A DNA stretch of 9,517 nucleotides from Haladaptatiplasma sp964454575 (GTDB lineage Archaea; Thermoplasmatota; Thermoplasmata; Halarchaeoplasmatales; Halarchaeoplasmataceae): assembly GCA_964454575.1 (NCBI GenBank), contig CAYVTG010000071.1, forward strand, positions 1 through 9,517, read 5' to 3'. Numbering within the stretch: the first letter of the stretch is position 1; every line of letters begins with the position of its first letter. Below, in pieces: positions 1 through 5,063 of this stretch. The position numbers were made by a program, and so were the translations under genes. A model generated the notes under the pieces. It worked only from the letters and a program-made list of their open reading frames with translations. It was not told the origin of the DNA and did no database searches.

Positions 1-2
1 GC

Positions 3-542
3 CCCGAACGGGTGGAGATAGTGAATCCCGGAAAGCTGTTGTTTCCGGAAGAGGACCTGGGAAAATGGAGCGCCCAGAGAAATCCGCTCTTGACCGACAT
101 GGTTCACAGACTTGGCATGGTGGAAAAAGCCGGCTCCGGCATCAGAAGGATGAGAAAATCGATGAAGGAATACAATCTCGGAATCGATTTTGAGATAGGT
201 TCTTTTTTTAGTGCCGTGTTCCATCGGGATATCCAAAGAAAATCCGAAGCTGAATCGAAGGAAATCGGACACAAATCGAACACAGAGCGGATGCAAATGC
301 GGAACAAACGCAAAGGAAATGCGGAGCAAATGCGGAACAAACGCAAAAGAAATCGGTTGAAGTGGATTATGGACTTTATTGACGCTGAAGGGAGAATAAT
401 GGCAGAAGACATCGAATATCATTTCTCTATTCACAGGGGCACCGCCCTCCGCGACCTGAATGAACTTATCAGGGAAGGCAAGATCGTGAAAAAGGGCGGT
501 GGGAACAATGTCTGGTATGAGTTAGAGCATGATGGGGCATGA
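3..542 (+). CDS. RecG-like/Schlafen-type ATP-binding regulator, C-terminal part (5' end outside window)
   Basis: The reading frame is already open at the window's left edge (P-E-R-V-E-I-V-N-P-G...), so the GTG at 12 is not the true start. The visible first ~70 residues match the HATPase_c_4-type C-terminal half of putative transcriptional regulators with an AlbA_2/Schlafen N-terminal domain: V-E-I-V-N-P-G-K-L, then R-N-P-L-L, H-R-L-G-M-V-E-K-A-G-S-G-I-R-R-M, then an F-x-x-x-F-F-S-A-V-F strand. A basic, Asn/Lys/Arg-rich linker (about residues 80-115) holds a tandem repeat. The last ~60 residues look like a winged helix (W-I-M-D-F-I-D-A-E-G-R-I, T-A-L-R-D-L-N-E-L, then a basic wing), suggesting DNA binding. 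Family members are often annotated as ATP-dependent DNA helicase-related or transcriptional regulators; the exact role is unknown. It ends in TGA at 540-542. The family call is firm, the function is not. Confidence 0.8.
   Translation, partial: PERVEIVNPGKLLFPEEDLGKWSAQRNPLLTDMVHRLGMVEKAGSGIRRMRKSMKEYNLGIDFEIGSFFSAVFHRDIQRKSEAESKEIGHKSNTERMQMRNKRKGNAEQMRNKRKRNRLKWIMDFIDAEGRIMAEDIEYHFSIHRGTALRDLNELIREGKIVKKGGGNNVWYELEHDGA
293..353 (+). repeat. Tandem 33-bp-period repeat inside the linker of the first gene
   Basis: A 28-base unit at 293-320 recurs at 326-353 with one mismatch, a period of 33 bases (11 codons). It encodes two near-identical basic segments containing Q-M-R-N-K-R-K. The period keeps the frame, so copies could be gained or lost without breaking the protein. 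It lies in the linker between the ATP-binding and winged-helix parts. Confidence 0.85.
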
Positions 543-957
543 CAACCGATGCTCTGAAAGTGTGTTCAAGAACGATATCATCCCCCATCTCAACTGGCAA
601 TCAAATTTTTATTTGAATTTAAGAAGAAGAAAGATAAGGAAAACAAGAGGACGGATAATTACGAAATTTCCCCTCACGAAACGCAACCTGTTATTGAAAA
701 CTACGCCAAGCCCTGTGGCCCAGGAGATTTAGGGACTTCTCCGATCTCTACGCTCACTACGATCCCGCTACGCTCTCACTCCACTTCGTTCCGTTCTGGT
801 CGGATAACTGGAGGTATATGTGCTACGGGCCTCCGCTTCCGCTCCGACCAAATTCTCTCCCTTCGCTCGAAAACTTCACATCTTCCCCCAGCCCGTTAGA
901 CGAAATTTCTGCCAATTTTTTTTATGTCCTTTACTTTTTTGGGTCAGGTTGATCTTT
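543..957. other. Gene-free stretch of 415 bases with CGCT-rich tract and repeat element
   Basis: I see no credible gene. A 67-codon reading frame from 529 overlaps the previous gene and has no recognisable composition. The part from about 741 to 803 is pyrimidine-rich and made of CGCT/TACGCTC words (TACGCTCACT at 749-758, TACGCTCTCACT at 769-780), typical of decayed palindromic intergenic repeats. TGGTCGG at 797-803 pairs with CCGACCA at 844-850. The palindromic element listed separately occupies 804-898. T-runs around 916-923 and 935-940 lie on the plus strand, so they do not suit a terminator for the minus-strand toxin gene. Confidence 0.6.
804..898 (+). repeat. Palindromic dispersed element, copy A
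   Basis: This ~95-bp segment matches 1525-1624 at roughly 80% by eye, mostly with transition differences. Shared blocks in order are ATAACTGG, CTACGGG, TCCGCT, ACCAAATTC, then ACTTCACATC and CCGTTA. Its ends are inverted: CTGGAGGTATATGTG near the left end can pair with CACATCTTCCCCCAG near the right end at 12 of 15 positions, giving a long hairpin with a loop of about 50 nt. Similarity may continue to about 913. It lies 59 bp past the toxin gene's stop. It could be a MITE-like non-autonomous element or a structured intergenic repeat; no transposase is present. Confidence 0.65.
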
Positions 958-1230
958 CTACAGATCCCGATAAGCCTTGGACCTGTGTCTCACGGAAAGA
1001 ATATAGACTATTTTTTCGTTAGAATCGACATCATAAAAAACTCTATAATCGCCGACTCTCAGCCTCCAAAAATCAGTATCGATTATTTTCTTTATATCTC
1101 CTTTACCACCAGGAAGTGGATCGTCGATTAATATCTCTCTGATTTTTTCCTTTATTCGCTCTCTGTCCTTTTTATTCAGAGTATTAATTTCAGTCACGGC
1201 CTTCTCTTCGATGAGTAGTCGATAACTCAT
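958..1230 (-). CDS. RelE/ParE-family toxin of a type II toxin-antitoxin pair
   Basis: A 90-residue basic protein with the RelE/ParE layout: N-terminal strand (S-Y-R-L-L-I-E-E-K-A), two charged helices with N-K-K-D-R-E-R-I-K-E-K-I, a D-P-L-P-G-G-K-G-D turn, a central W-R-L-R-V-G-D-Y-R-V-F-Y-D-V strand pair, then V-Y-I-L-S-V-R-H-R-S-K-A-Y ending the fold. Archaeal RelE toxins of this size act as ribosome-dependent mRNA endonucleases; ParE-type relatives attack gyrase. The R-H-R-x-x-x-Y tail and length favour the RelE mRNase side, but this is inference. I chose the ATG at 1230 over an in-frame TTG one codon earlier, because the ATG's A is the last base of the antitoxin stop (TGATG), implying translational coupling. 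No Shine-Dalgarno is visible. Confidence 0.88.
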   Translation of the reverse strand: MSYRLLIEEKAVTEINTLNKKDRERIKEKIREILIDDPLPGGKGDIKKIIDTDFWRLRVGDYRVFYDVDSNEKIVYILSVRHRSKAYRDL

Positions 1231-1424
1231 CAAAAAGGCTCATCGAAATCAACGAAATTGCCTTCTTCACGCCTCTCTTTAAGCATCTTGATGAACTTTT
1301 CTTTTCTATATGCTTCCATCATCTCATTTAAAAGATCATCATAGGTTTGCCCCTTATGGCCTAATCTCTTTAATTTCTCCAAGGTCTCTTCGGTAACCGG
1401 GATCCTCTTGTCTGTAGTTGCCAT
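1230..1424 (-). CDS. Small antitoxin, VapB/RHH-like (DUF7557-type)
   Basis: A 64-residue acidic/basic protein directly upstream of the toxin and overlapping its start by one base. Its N-terminus (T-T-D-K-R-I-P-V-T-E-E-T-L-E-K-L-K-R-L-G) followed by Q-T-Y-D-D-L-L-N-E-M-M is the pattern of small archaeal antitoxins with a ribbon-helix-helix-like fold: a strand, a helix, a turn and a second helix. The C-terminal tail (E-R-R-E-E-G-N-F-V-D-F-D) is charged and probably the flexible toxin-wrapping segment. It should neutralise the RelE-like protein and repress its own promoter, where palindromes lie only 7 nt upstream of the start codon. The family assignment rests on pattern and context. Confidence 0.82.
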   Translation of the reverse strand: MATTDKRIPVTEETLEKLKRLGHKGQTYDDLLNEMMEAYRKEKFIKMLKERREEGNFVDFDEPF

Positions 1425-1431
1425 AATATAT

Positions 1432-1446
1432 TGTAAACAGTTTACA
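1432..1446. promoter_or_regulatory. Palindromic operator of the toxin-antitoxin promoter
   Basis: TGTAAACAGTTTACA is a perfect palindrome with 7-bp arms around one central base. It begins 7 nt upstream of the antitoxin ATG, about where transcription should start if the TATA-like box at 1454-1461 is used. This is the expected site for autorepression by the antitoxin or the toxin-antitoxin complex. Confidence 0.6.
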
Positions 1447-1453
1447 GTATTTG

Positions 1454-1470
1454 TAATTTATGGTAAATTA
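1454..1470 (-). promoter_or_regulatory. TATA-like box of the toxin-antitoxin operon within a second palindrome
   Basis: On the minus strand ATAAATTA (1461-1454) lies about 33 nt before the antitoxin start and about 27 nt before position 1431. It is inside a second inverted repeat, TAATTTA-TGG-TAAATTA (1454-1470), with perfect 7-bp arms. The centres of the two palindromes are 23 bp apart, about two helical turns. The region is AT-rich, so the second palindrome may be chance. Confidence 0.4.
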
Positions 1471-1524
1471 TTGACAACTAGGTCCGAAAGGTCTAAAATA
1501 GGTGGATTTAGGTTGCCGTCTCAA

Positions 1525-1624
1525 ATAACTGGGGTACATGTACTACGGGTTTCCGCTACGTTCCAACCAAATTCATTCGGTCGTAAACTCGCTCACGACT
1601 TCACATCATACCCCAGTCCGTTAT
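1525..1624 (+). repeat. Palindromic dispersed element, copy B
   Basis: A ~100-bp copy in the same orientation as 804-898. CTGGGGTACATGT at the left pairs with ACATCATACCCCAG at the right, broken only by a C versus TG bulge, and the outer ATAAC is matched by GTTAT. The hairpin-forming ends are thus kept in both copies while the middle (about 1573-1590) has diverged. It lies 100 bp upstream of the antitoxin start, so the two copies bracket the whole toxin-antitoxin module with 626 bp between them. Confidence 0.65.
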
Positions 1625-1726
1625 CTGGAATTACAGCCCACCTTAATCTTATTTTAATTCCATAAAAATATTCACATAGAGCAAAATGGATAAATGGTTA
1701 AACCCACTAATATGTAATACGGTAAA

Positions 1727-1884
1727 ATGACAGAAACAGCCAAAGTCGATAAAATGGGGGAGTTATAATCCCCAATCCGCTAAGAGAAGCTCATCATATA
1801 GACAAAACCACAGAGTTCATCATAGAGGATATTGATGACGAGACCTTTAAGATCGAACCGATTGACGGCAGAGGGATAGAATGA
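1727..1884 (+). pseudogene. AbrB/MazE-like small DNA-binding protein, broken by a one-base frameshift
   Basis: Reading from ATG 1727 gives M-T-E-T-A-K-V-D-K-M-G and then a stop at 1766-1768. Moving to the other frame at about 1757-1762 continues V-I-I-P-N-P-L-R-E-A-H-H-I-D-K-T-T-E-F and on to a TGA at 1882-1884. The joined product is about 52 residues with the SpoVT-AbrB swapped-hairpin signature (V-D-x-x-G-R-V-x-I-P-x-x-L-R-E). One missing base explains the break: a lost A in GGG-AGA-GTT, restoring the usual G-R-V, or a lost G in the G-run at 1756-1760. The restored frame ends in an ATGA overlap with the next gene, as expected for an intact operon, so this was recently functional or the shift is a sequencing error. 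Such proteins are often antitoxins or autoregulators. Confidence 0.72.
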
Positions 1885-2453
1885 ATGATAAACTGGAAGA
1901 ACGGATCTTGGAACTGGTAAAGGAAAAAATTTCATTAGTACCATACGATCCTACGTGGAAAGAGATGTTCAGAAAGGAGGCGGAATTTTTACAATATCTG
2001 CTATCAAAAGAGCAAATCAAGAGGATAGAGCATTTCGGCAGTACAGCCATACCTAATTTATCCGCCAAACCGATCATCGATATACTGGTTGAAGTTAACA
2101 GTCTGGAAGAGGCAAAAGAGCAATTAGTACCGAAACTGAAAGCTGAAGGCTACGAATACTTTTGGAGGCCGACGATAGGTAGCAAACCACCGTATTACGC
2201 TTGGTTCATAAAGCGTGATTCAGAGGGTGAACGCACACATCATATTCACATGGTGGAAGGCGATTCTAAGCTTTGGGACCGTCTTCACTTCAGAGATTAC
2301 CTAAGAGAATTTCCTGAGGAGGCAAAACGATACGACGACTTAAAGATAGAACTAGCAAAAGAATATCCAAATGATAGGGTAAAATATACAGAAGGGAAGA
2401 CTGATTACATAGTAGATATTACAAAGAAAGCGAAGGAGTTCTACAATGGGTAA
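1881..2453 (+). CDS. GrpB family (UPF0157) nucleotidyltransferase-like protein
   Basis: A full-length 190-residue member of the GrpB/UPF0157 family, a branch of the nucleotidyltransferase superfamily without an established substrate. Hallmarks in order: V-P-Y-D-P-T-W at 20-26; H-F-G-S-T-A-I-P-N-L-S-A-K-P-I-I-D-I at 51-68, the G-S and D-containing nucleotidyltransferase core; H-H-I-H at 120-123; L-H-F-R-D-Y-L-R near 134-141; and a Y-T-E-G-K motif before the C-terminal helix. Relatives occur alone or fused to dephospho-CoA kinase. The ATG at 1881 overlaps the stop of the broken AbrB-like gene (ATGA) and has GAGGG at 1871-1875 upstream. It overlaps the following GNAT gene by 8 bases, so the two are probably translated together. 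Confidence 0.93.
   Translation: MNDKLEERILELVKEKISLVPYDPTWKEMFRKEAEFLQYLLSKEQIKRIEHFGSTAIPNLSAKPIIDILVEVNSLEEAKEQLVPKLKAEGYEYFWRPTIGSKPPYYAWFIKRDSEGERTHHIHMVEGDSKLWDRLHFRDYLREFPEEAKRYDDLKIELAKEYPNDRVKYTEGKTDYIVDITKKAKEFYNG
2433..2438 (+). promoter_or_regulatory. Shine-Dalgarno of the GNAT gene
   Basis: AAGGAG lies inside the end of the GrpB-family gene, 7 nt before the ATG at 2446. This supports that start and shows the GNAT gene is an internal operon member. Confidence 0.6.
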
Positions 2454-2916
2454 GATCACTATCGAAAAAGACAGTATGGAATACAAAGACGCATGCTTTC
2501 AGCTGGCCAAAGGATCGCCGGAATACTTCAACGAAGAAGGTTTCAAACAGATGAATCATGACCTCATAGAACATGAGCTTTACACTGCAGTGAAGGACGG
2601 TACACCGGTGGGTTTTGCAACCATCAACCTAAAAAACCAAAGTGTTGCGGAGATATCCTGGTTGGTTGTAGATAAAGGACTACGGGGACAAAGCATCGGT
2701 TCAAGACTGATAGAGTATATCATACGAGACATAAAACAAACTGGATATCGTTTACTGGAGGTAAAAACACTCTCTGAGATAGACGATTACGAACCCTACA
2801 AGATAACAAGAGATTTTTACCTAAAGCACGGCTTCATACTACTGGAAACCATATGCCCGTATCCCGGCTGGGGTCCGGATGACCCCTGTGATATATATGT
2901 GAGAATATTGGATTGA
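2446..2916 (+). CDS. GNAT family N-acetyltransferase
   Basis: A 156-residue single-domain GNAT protein. Motif A is visible as A-E-I-S-W-L-V-V-D-K-G-L-R-G-Q-S-I-G-S-R-L-I (about 68-88), with the acetyl-CoA pyrophosphate-binding R-G-Q-S-I-G at 80-85. Motif B follows near the C-terminus (R-D-F-Y-L-K-H-G-F-I-L-L-E-T). The substrate cannot be read from sequence. It overlaps the GrpB-family gene by 8 bases and has its own Shine-Dalgarno. Small GNAT proteins can be antibiotic or protein acetyltransferases or tRNA-acetylating toxins (TacT/AtaT); the operon starts with an antitoxin-like gene, but TacT/AtaT partners are normally RHH proteins directly upstream, so the toxin reading is only a possibility. 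Confidence 0.92.
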   Translation: MGKITIEKDSMEYKDACFQLAKGSPEYFNEEGFKQMNHDLIEHELYTAVKDGTPVGFATINLKNQSVAEISWLVVDKGLRGQSIGSRLIEYIIRDIKQTGYRLLEVKTLSEIDDYEPYKITRDFYLKHGFILLETICPYPGWGPDDPCDIYVRILD

Positions 2917-2921
2917 ATTTT

Positions 2922-3060
2922 ATGAAAATAAGCGAGCCTAAAATGATAGTATCTCAGTTAGCCGACACTGGATGATGCCGGCAATCTGTACTTCGTGCAT
3001 CATTTTTTCGAAGACGGAGTCATGATAGAAGCAGATATCTACGTAGCCTACAGAAAATGA
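2922..3060 (+). pseudogene. Broken small gene (frameshifted remnant) at the end of the GrpB/GNAT operon
   Basis: ATG at 2922, five bases after the GNAT stop, opens M-K-I-S-E-P-K-M-I-V-S-Q-L-A-D-T-G and stops at TGA 2973-2975. The +1 frame from 2971 reads D-D-A-G-N-L-Y-F-V-H-H-F-F-E-D-G-V and on to TGA 3058-3060, with protein-like composition and no stop. Joining them at about 2970 gives roughly 45 residues. I do not recognise the family. Close spacing suggests a former third cistron, or the C-terminal relic of a longer gene. A sequencing error is the alternative. Confidence 0.45.
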
Positions 3061-3061
3061 C

Positions 3062-3077
3062 ACTAATCTATATTAGT
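3062..3077. promoter_or_regulatory. Operator-like palindrome 1 (ACTAAT-N4-ATTAGT)
   Basis: ACTAATCTATATTAGT has perfect 6-bp arms around 4 bases. It directly abuts palindrome 2 (16-bp repeat distance) and is the most distal of three copies before the AAA ATPase gene. Confidence 0.7.
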
Positions 3078-3093
3078 ACTAATTTGAATTAGT
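3078..3093. promoter_or_regulatory. Operator-like palindrome 2 (ACTAAT-N4-ATTAGT)
   Basis: ACTAATTTGAATTAGT has perfect 7-bp arms around 2 bases. It lies upstream of the predicted TATA box, adjacent to palindrome 1, where a regulator could bind cooperatively. Confidence 0.7.
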
Positions 3094-3105
3094 GTTGCAG
3101 AAAGA

Positions 3106-3113
3106 TTAATATA
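3106..3113 (+). promoter_or_regulatory. TATA-like box of the AAA ATPase gene
   Basis: TTAATATA is centred about 26 nt before the ATG at 3136 with no Shine-Dalgarno between, consistent with a leaderless transcript. It touches the left arm of palindrome 3, so occupancy of that site should block TBP or polymerase. Confidence 0.5.
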
Positions 3114-3130
3114 CTAATTTAGATTAGTAT
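3111..3130. promoter_or_regulatory. Operator-like palindrome 3, overlapping TATA box and start site
   Basis: The core ACTAAT-TTAG-ATTAGT (3113-3128) extends to perfect 8-bp arms, ATACTAAT and ATTAGTAT. It ends 5 nt before the ATPase start codon and abuts the TATA-like box. This placement suits repression, perhaps autoregulation. Confidence 0.7.
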
Positions 3131-3135
3131 AGTAT

Positions 3136-4488
3136 ATGATGCCGTTCATCGACAGAGAGAGGCAGATGCAGTTGCTGGAGATTGCATGGGAAAGCCTTGA
3201 GGCACAGTTCATTGTAATTTACGGGAGAAGAAGAATAGGCAAAACGAGATTGATGTTGGAATTCATGAAGGGAAAGCAGGGTGTTTTTTATATAGCCGAG
3301 GACGAAAACCGTAGATCACAAATCGGCGAATTCAAGGAAAAGATGGCTTTATTCTTGGACGATGATCTTCTCAAAAATGCAGAGATCCATAAATGGAAAG
3401 ATCTGTTCATTCATCTGGAAAGACTCATGCCGGCAGATAGAAAATTTTACATCGTCATGGACGAATTTTCATATCTGATAAAGAACGATAAGGGATTAGC
3501 TAGCAGTCTTCAAAAATTTTGGGACACATTTTTATCCCTTTCCCAAGTGAAACTCATAGTTTCCGGTTCCTTGTTCGGGCTTATGCAGGAAGAAGTGCTA
3601 TCTCATTCGTCACCTCTTTACGGAAGAAGAACTAGAGATATACATCTAGGCCCCCTCACATTCTATCATTCAAAAGAGTTCTGTGATATGGATTTTGAAG
3701 ATAAACTGAAGGTATATATGGTCATCGGCGGCGTGCCCGAATATCTCTTGAAATGCAGGAATTACGAAAACGCCAAAGAGTTCATGGACCATGAATTTTT
3801 AAACCGAGATGGATACTTCTATAGAGAACCCTACTTTCTACTTTCACAGGAATTCAAGAGCATCAATACCTATTTCTCCATGTTGCATGCAATCGCCCTG
3901 GGCAACACAAGGCCGAGCGAGATCGCCAATCACTGTGGTATAGATACCAGACGGATATATCCGTATATGGAGAATCTGATAAGGCACGGCTTCGTCAGAA
4001 GAGAGGTTCCCGTTATAGGGAGCAAAAAGGATGGTATATACACAATAAAGGACGTATTCTTCGACTTTTGGTTCAACTTCGTACACGATAACAGGGAAAA
4101 TATCGAGCGAGGCGATGATATACTCGAAGATTTCAATAGATATTACGGCAAGAGGTTCGAAGAACTAATCCGGGAAGAATTGTTTCATCATATCTACGTT
4201 GTAGACACTTCCGGCCGATGGTGGTTCAAGGGAGAAGAAATAGACATAGTCGGTTTGAACAAAAAAGATTCGAGGATCATCTTTGGTGAATGTAAATGGT
4301 CGAATGACGTGGATGGTGAGGCTCTGTACAAAAAACTTCTAGATAAATCTAAAAATGTGATATGGCGAAACGAAGAAAGGGAAGAGAGATACGTACTATT
4401 CGCAAGATCCTTCAGCGTCGAACCGGAGGGGTGCGACTGTATAGATATGGATAACATACGTGAACATATGGTAAAAAGAGCGGGTTAA
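3136..4488 (+). CDS. Archaeal AAA ATPase with C-terminal DUF234/PD-(D/E)XK nuclease-like domain
   Basis: A 450-residue protein of the archaeal ATPase group (COG1672-like). It opens with F-I-D-R-E-R-Q-M-Q-L-L, then Walker A G-R-R-R-I-G-K-T (30-37), Walker B F-Y-I-V-M-D-E-F (104-111), a sensor-like L-I-V-S-G-S strand and the family motif S-P-L-Y-G-R-R-T. A helical/winged-helix part follows (P-S-E-I-A-N-H-C-G-I, then Y-P-Y-M-E-N-L). The C-terminal domain holds E-I-D-I-V (D370) and I-F-G-E-C-K-W (E385, K387), the D...ExK pattern of PD-(D/E)XK nucleases. The family is expanded and mobile in archaea and of largely unknown function. No Shine-Dalgarno; ATG 3136 fits the TATA spacing, though ATG 3139 is also possible. 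It is transcribed alone behind three palindromic sites. Confidence 0.93.
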   Translation: MMPFIDRERQMQLLEIAWESLEAQFIVIYGRRRIGKTRLMLEFMKGKQGVFYIAEDENRRSQIGEFKEKMALFLDDDLLKNAEIHKWKDLFIHLERLMPADRKFYIVMDEFSYLIKNDKGLASSLQKFWDTFLSLSQVKLIVSGSLFGLMQEEVLSHSSPLYGRRTRDIHLGPLTFYHSKEFCDMDFEDKLKVYMVIGGVPEYLLKCRNYENAKEFMDHEFLNRDGYFYREPYFLLSQEFKSINTYFSMLHAIALGNTRPSEIANHCGIDTRRIYPYMENLIRHGFVRREVPVIGSKKDGIYTIKDVFFDFWFNFVHDNRENIERGDDILEDFNRYYGKRFEELIREELFHHIYVVDTSGRWWFKGEEIDIVGLNKKDSRIIFGECKWSNDVDGEALYKKLLDKSKNVIWRNEEREERYVLFARSFSVEPEGCDCIDMDNIREHMVKRAG

Positions 4489-4500
4489 ATTCATATATCA
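4485..4500 (+). promoter_or_regulatory. Probable TATA region of the trmO-like gene
   Basis: TTAAATTCATATATCA overlaps the ATPase stop codon (TAA 4486-4488) and lies 17-32 nt before the ATG at 4517. No Shine-Dalgarno follows, consistent with a leaderless start. Confidence 0.4.
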
Positions 4501-4516
4501 TAACACAATCCACATT

Positions 4517-4999
4517 ATGATGGATATTGTTTACGAACCCATAGGGATAATCCACTCGCCCTTCGAAGAGCTGTCCGGGATGCCCATACAGTCGATAGGA
4601 TCACAGGGAACCCCCGGCACGGTGGAAGTATTTCCTGAATATGCGGAAGGCCTCATGGATATAGAGGGATTCTCACACGTTTTTCTGTTGTATCATTTCC
4701 ACGGCTCACAAGGTTATTCATTGAAAGTAAAACCTTATCTGGATGATAGGGAGCACGGTATTTTTTCCACCAGAGCTCCCAAACGTCCGAATCCCATAGG
4801 TCTGTCGGTAGTCAGGATCGCTGACAGGGACGACAACATACTGCATATCATCGATGTGGATGTACTAAACGGAACCCCTCTTTTAGATATCAAACCCTAC
4901 GTTCCCGATTTTGATATCAAGGACGTTAAAAAAGTAGGCTGGCTATCGGATAATTCTCACCGGGTGAAAGAAGCAAGAGCCGATAACCGTTTCGTATGA
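4517..4999 (+). CDS. trmO: TsaA/TrmO-type tRNA (adenine37-N6)-methyltransferase
   Basis: A 160-residue protein of the TsaA/VirR domain family. Start Y-E-P-I-G-I-I-H-S-P-F, then the signature G-I-F-S-T-R-A-P-K-R-P-N-P-I-G-L-S (81-97) that builds the S-adenosylmethionine site, and L-N-G-T-P-L-L-D-I-K-P-Y-V-P (117-130). The E. coli homologue methylates t6A37 of tRNA-Thr to m6t6A using SAM. The archaeal protein is a single compact domain without the bacterial C-terminal extension, so the tRNA target is inferred. Two adjacent ATGs (4517, 4520) are possible starts; neither has a Shine-Dalgarno. It follows the ATPase gene by 28 bases but probably has its own promoter. Confidence 0.9.
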   Translation: MMDIVYEPIGIIHSPFEELSGMPIQSIGSQGTPGTVEVFPEYAEGLMDIEGFSHVFLLYHFHGSQGYSLKVKPYLDDREHGIFSTRAPKRPNPIGLSVVRIADRDDNILHIIDVDVLNGTPLLDIKPYVPDFDIKDVKKVGWLSDNSHRVKEARADNRFV

Positions 5000-5033
5000 T
5001 CCTTGGAACTTATCAAGATCACCGGCAAATGAA

Positions 5034-5040
5034 TTATATG
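5034..5040 (+). promoter_or_regulatory. TATA-like box of the deaminase gene
   Basis: TTATATG is centred 27 nt before the ATG at 5064, with no Shine-Dalgarno between them. It is one of the window's clearest leaderless-promoter arrangements. Confidence 0.5.
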
Positions 5041-5063
5041 CCCTGATCGAATGTACATCTGAT

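Larger units (their letters stand above)
1425..1726. other. Intergenic region between the divergent toxin-antitoxin and AbrB/GrpB operons
   Basis: This 302-base gap holds the toxin-antitoxin promoter and palindromes (1432-1470), element copy B (1525-1624) and an AT-rich stretch (1640-1726) where the plus-strand operon's promoter must lie. Candidate TATA-like sequences there are CATAAAAATATT at 1661-1672 and the weaker GATAAATGGTTAAAC at 1689-1703. No gene was found in it. Confidence 0.6.

Noticed and set aside
529..732. 67-codon plus-strand frame after the first gene
   Set aside because: It overlaps the previous gene, shows no recognisable domain and runs into the CGCT-rich repeat region; composition is not convincing.
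804..898. Element copy A as a CRISPR repeat or tRNA
   Set aside because: There are only two distant copies with no spacer array, and no cloverleaf or T-loop pattern was found.
820..1131. 103-codon plus-strand frame
   Set aside because: It crosses the palindromic element and then runs antisense to the toxin gene; judged a shadow.
1231..1233. TTG as the toxin start codon
   Set aside because: The following ATG at 1230 overlaps the antitoxin stop as TGATG, the usual coupling geometry.
1408..1665. 85-codon plus-strand frame
   Set aside because: It spans the toxin-antitoxin promoter and element copy B and has no protein-like features.
3062..3130. The three palindromes as a short CRISPR array
   Set aside because: Units are 16 bp, two of them abut without a spacer, and they sit exactly at a promoter; an operator cluster fits better.
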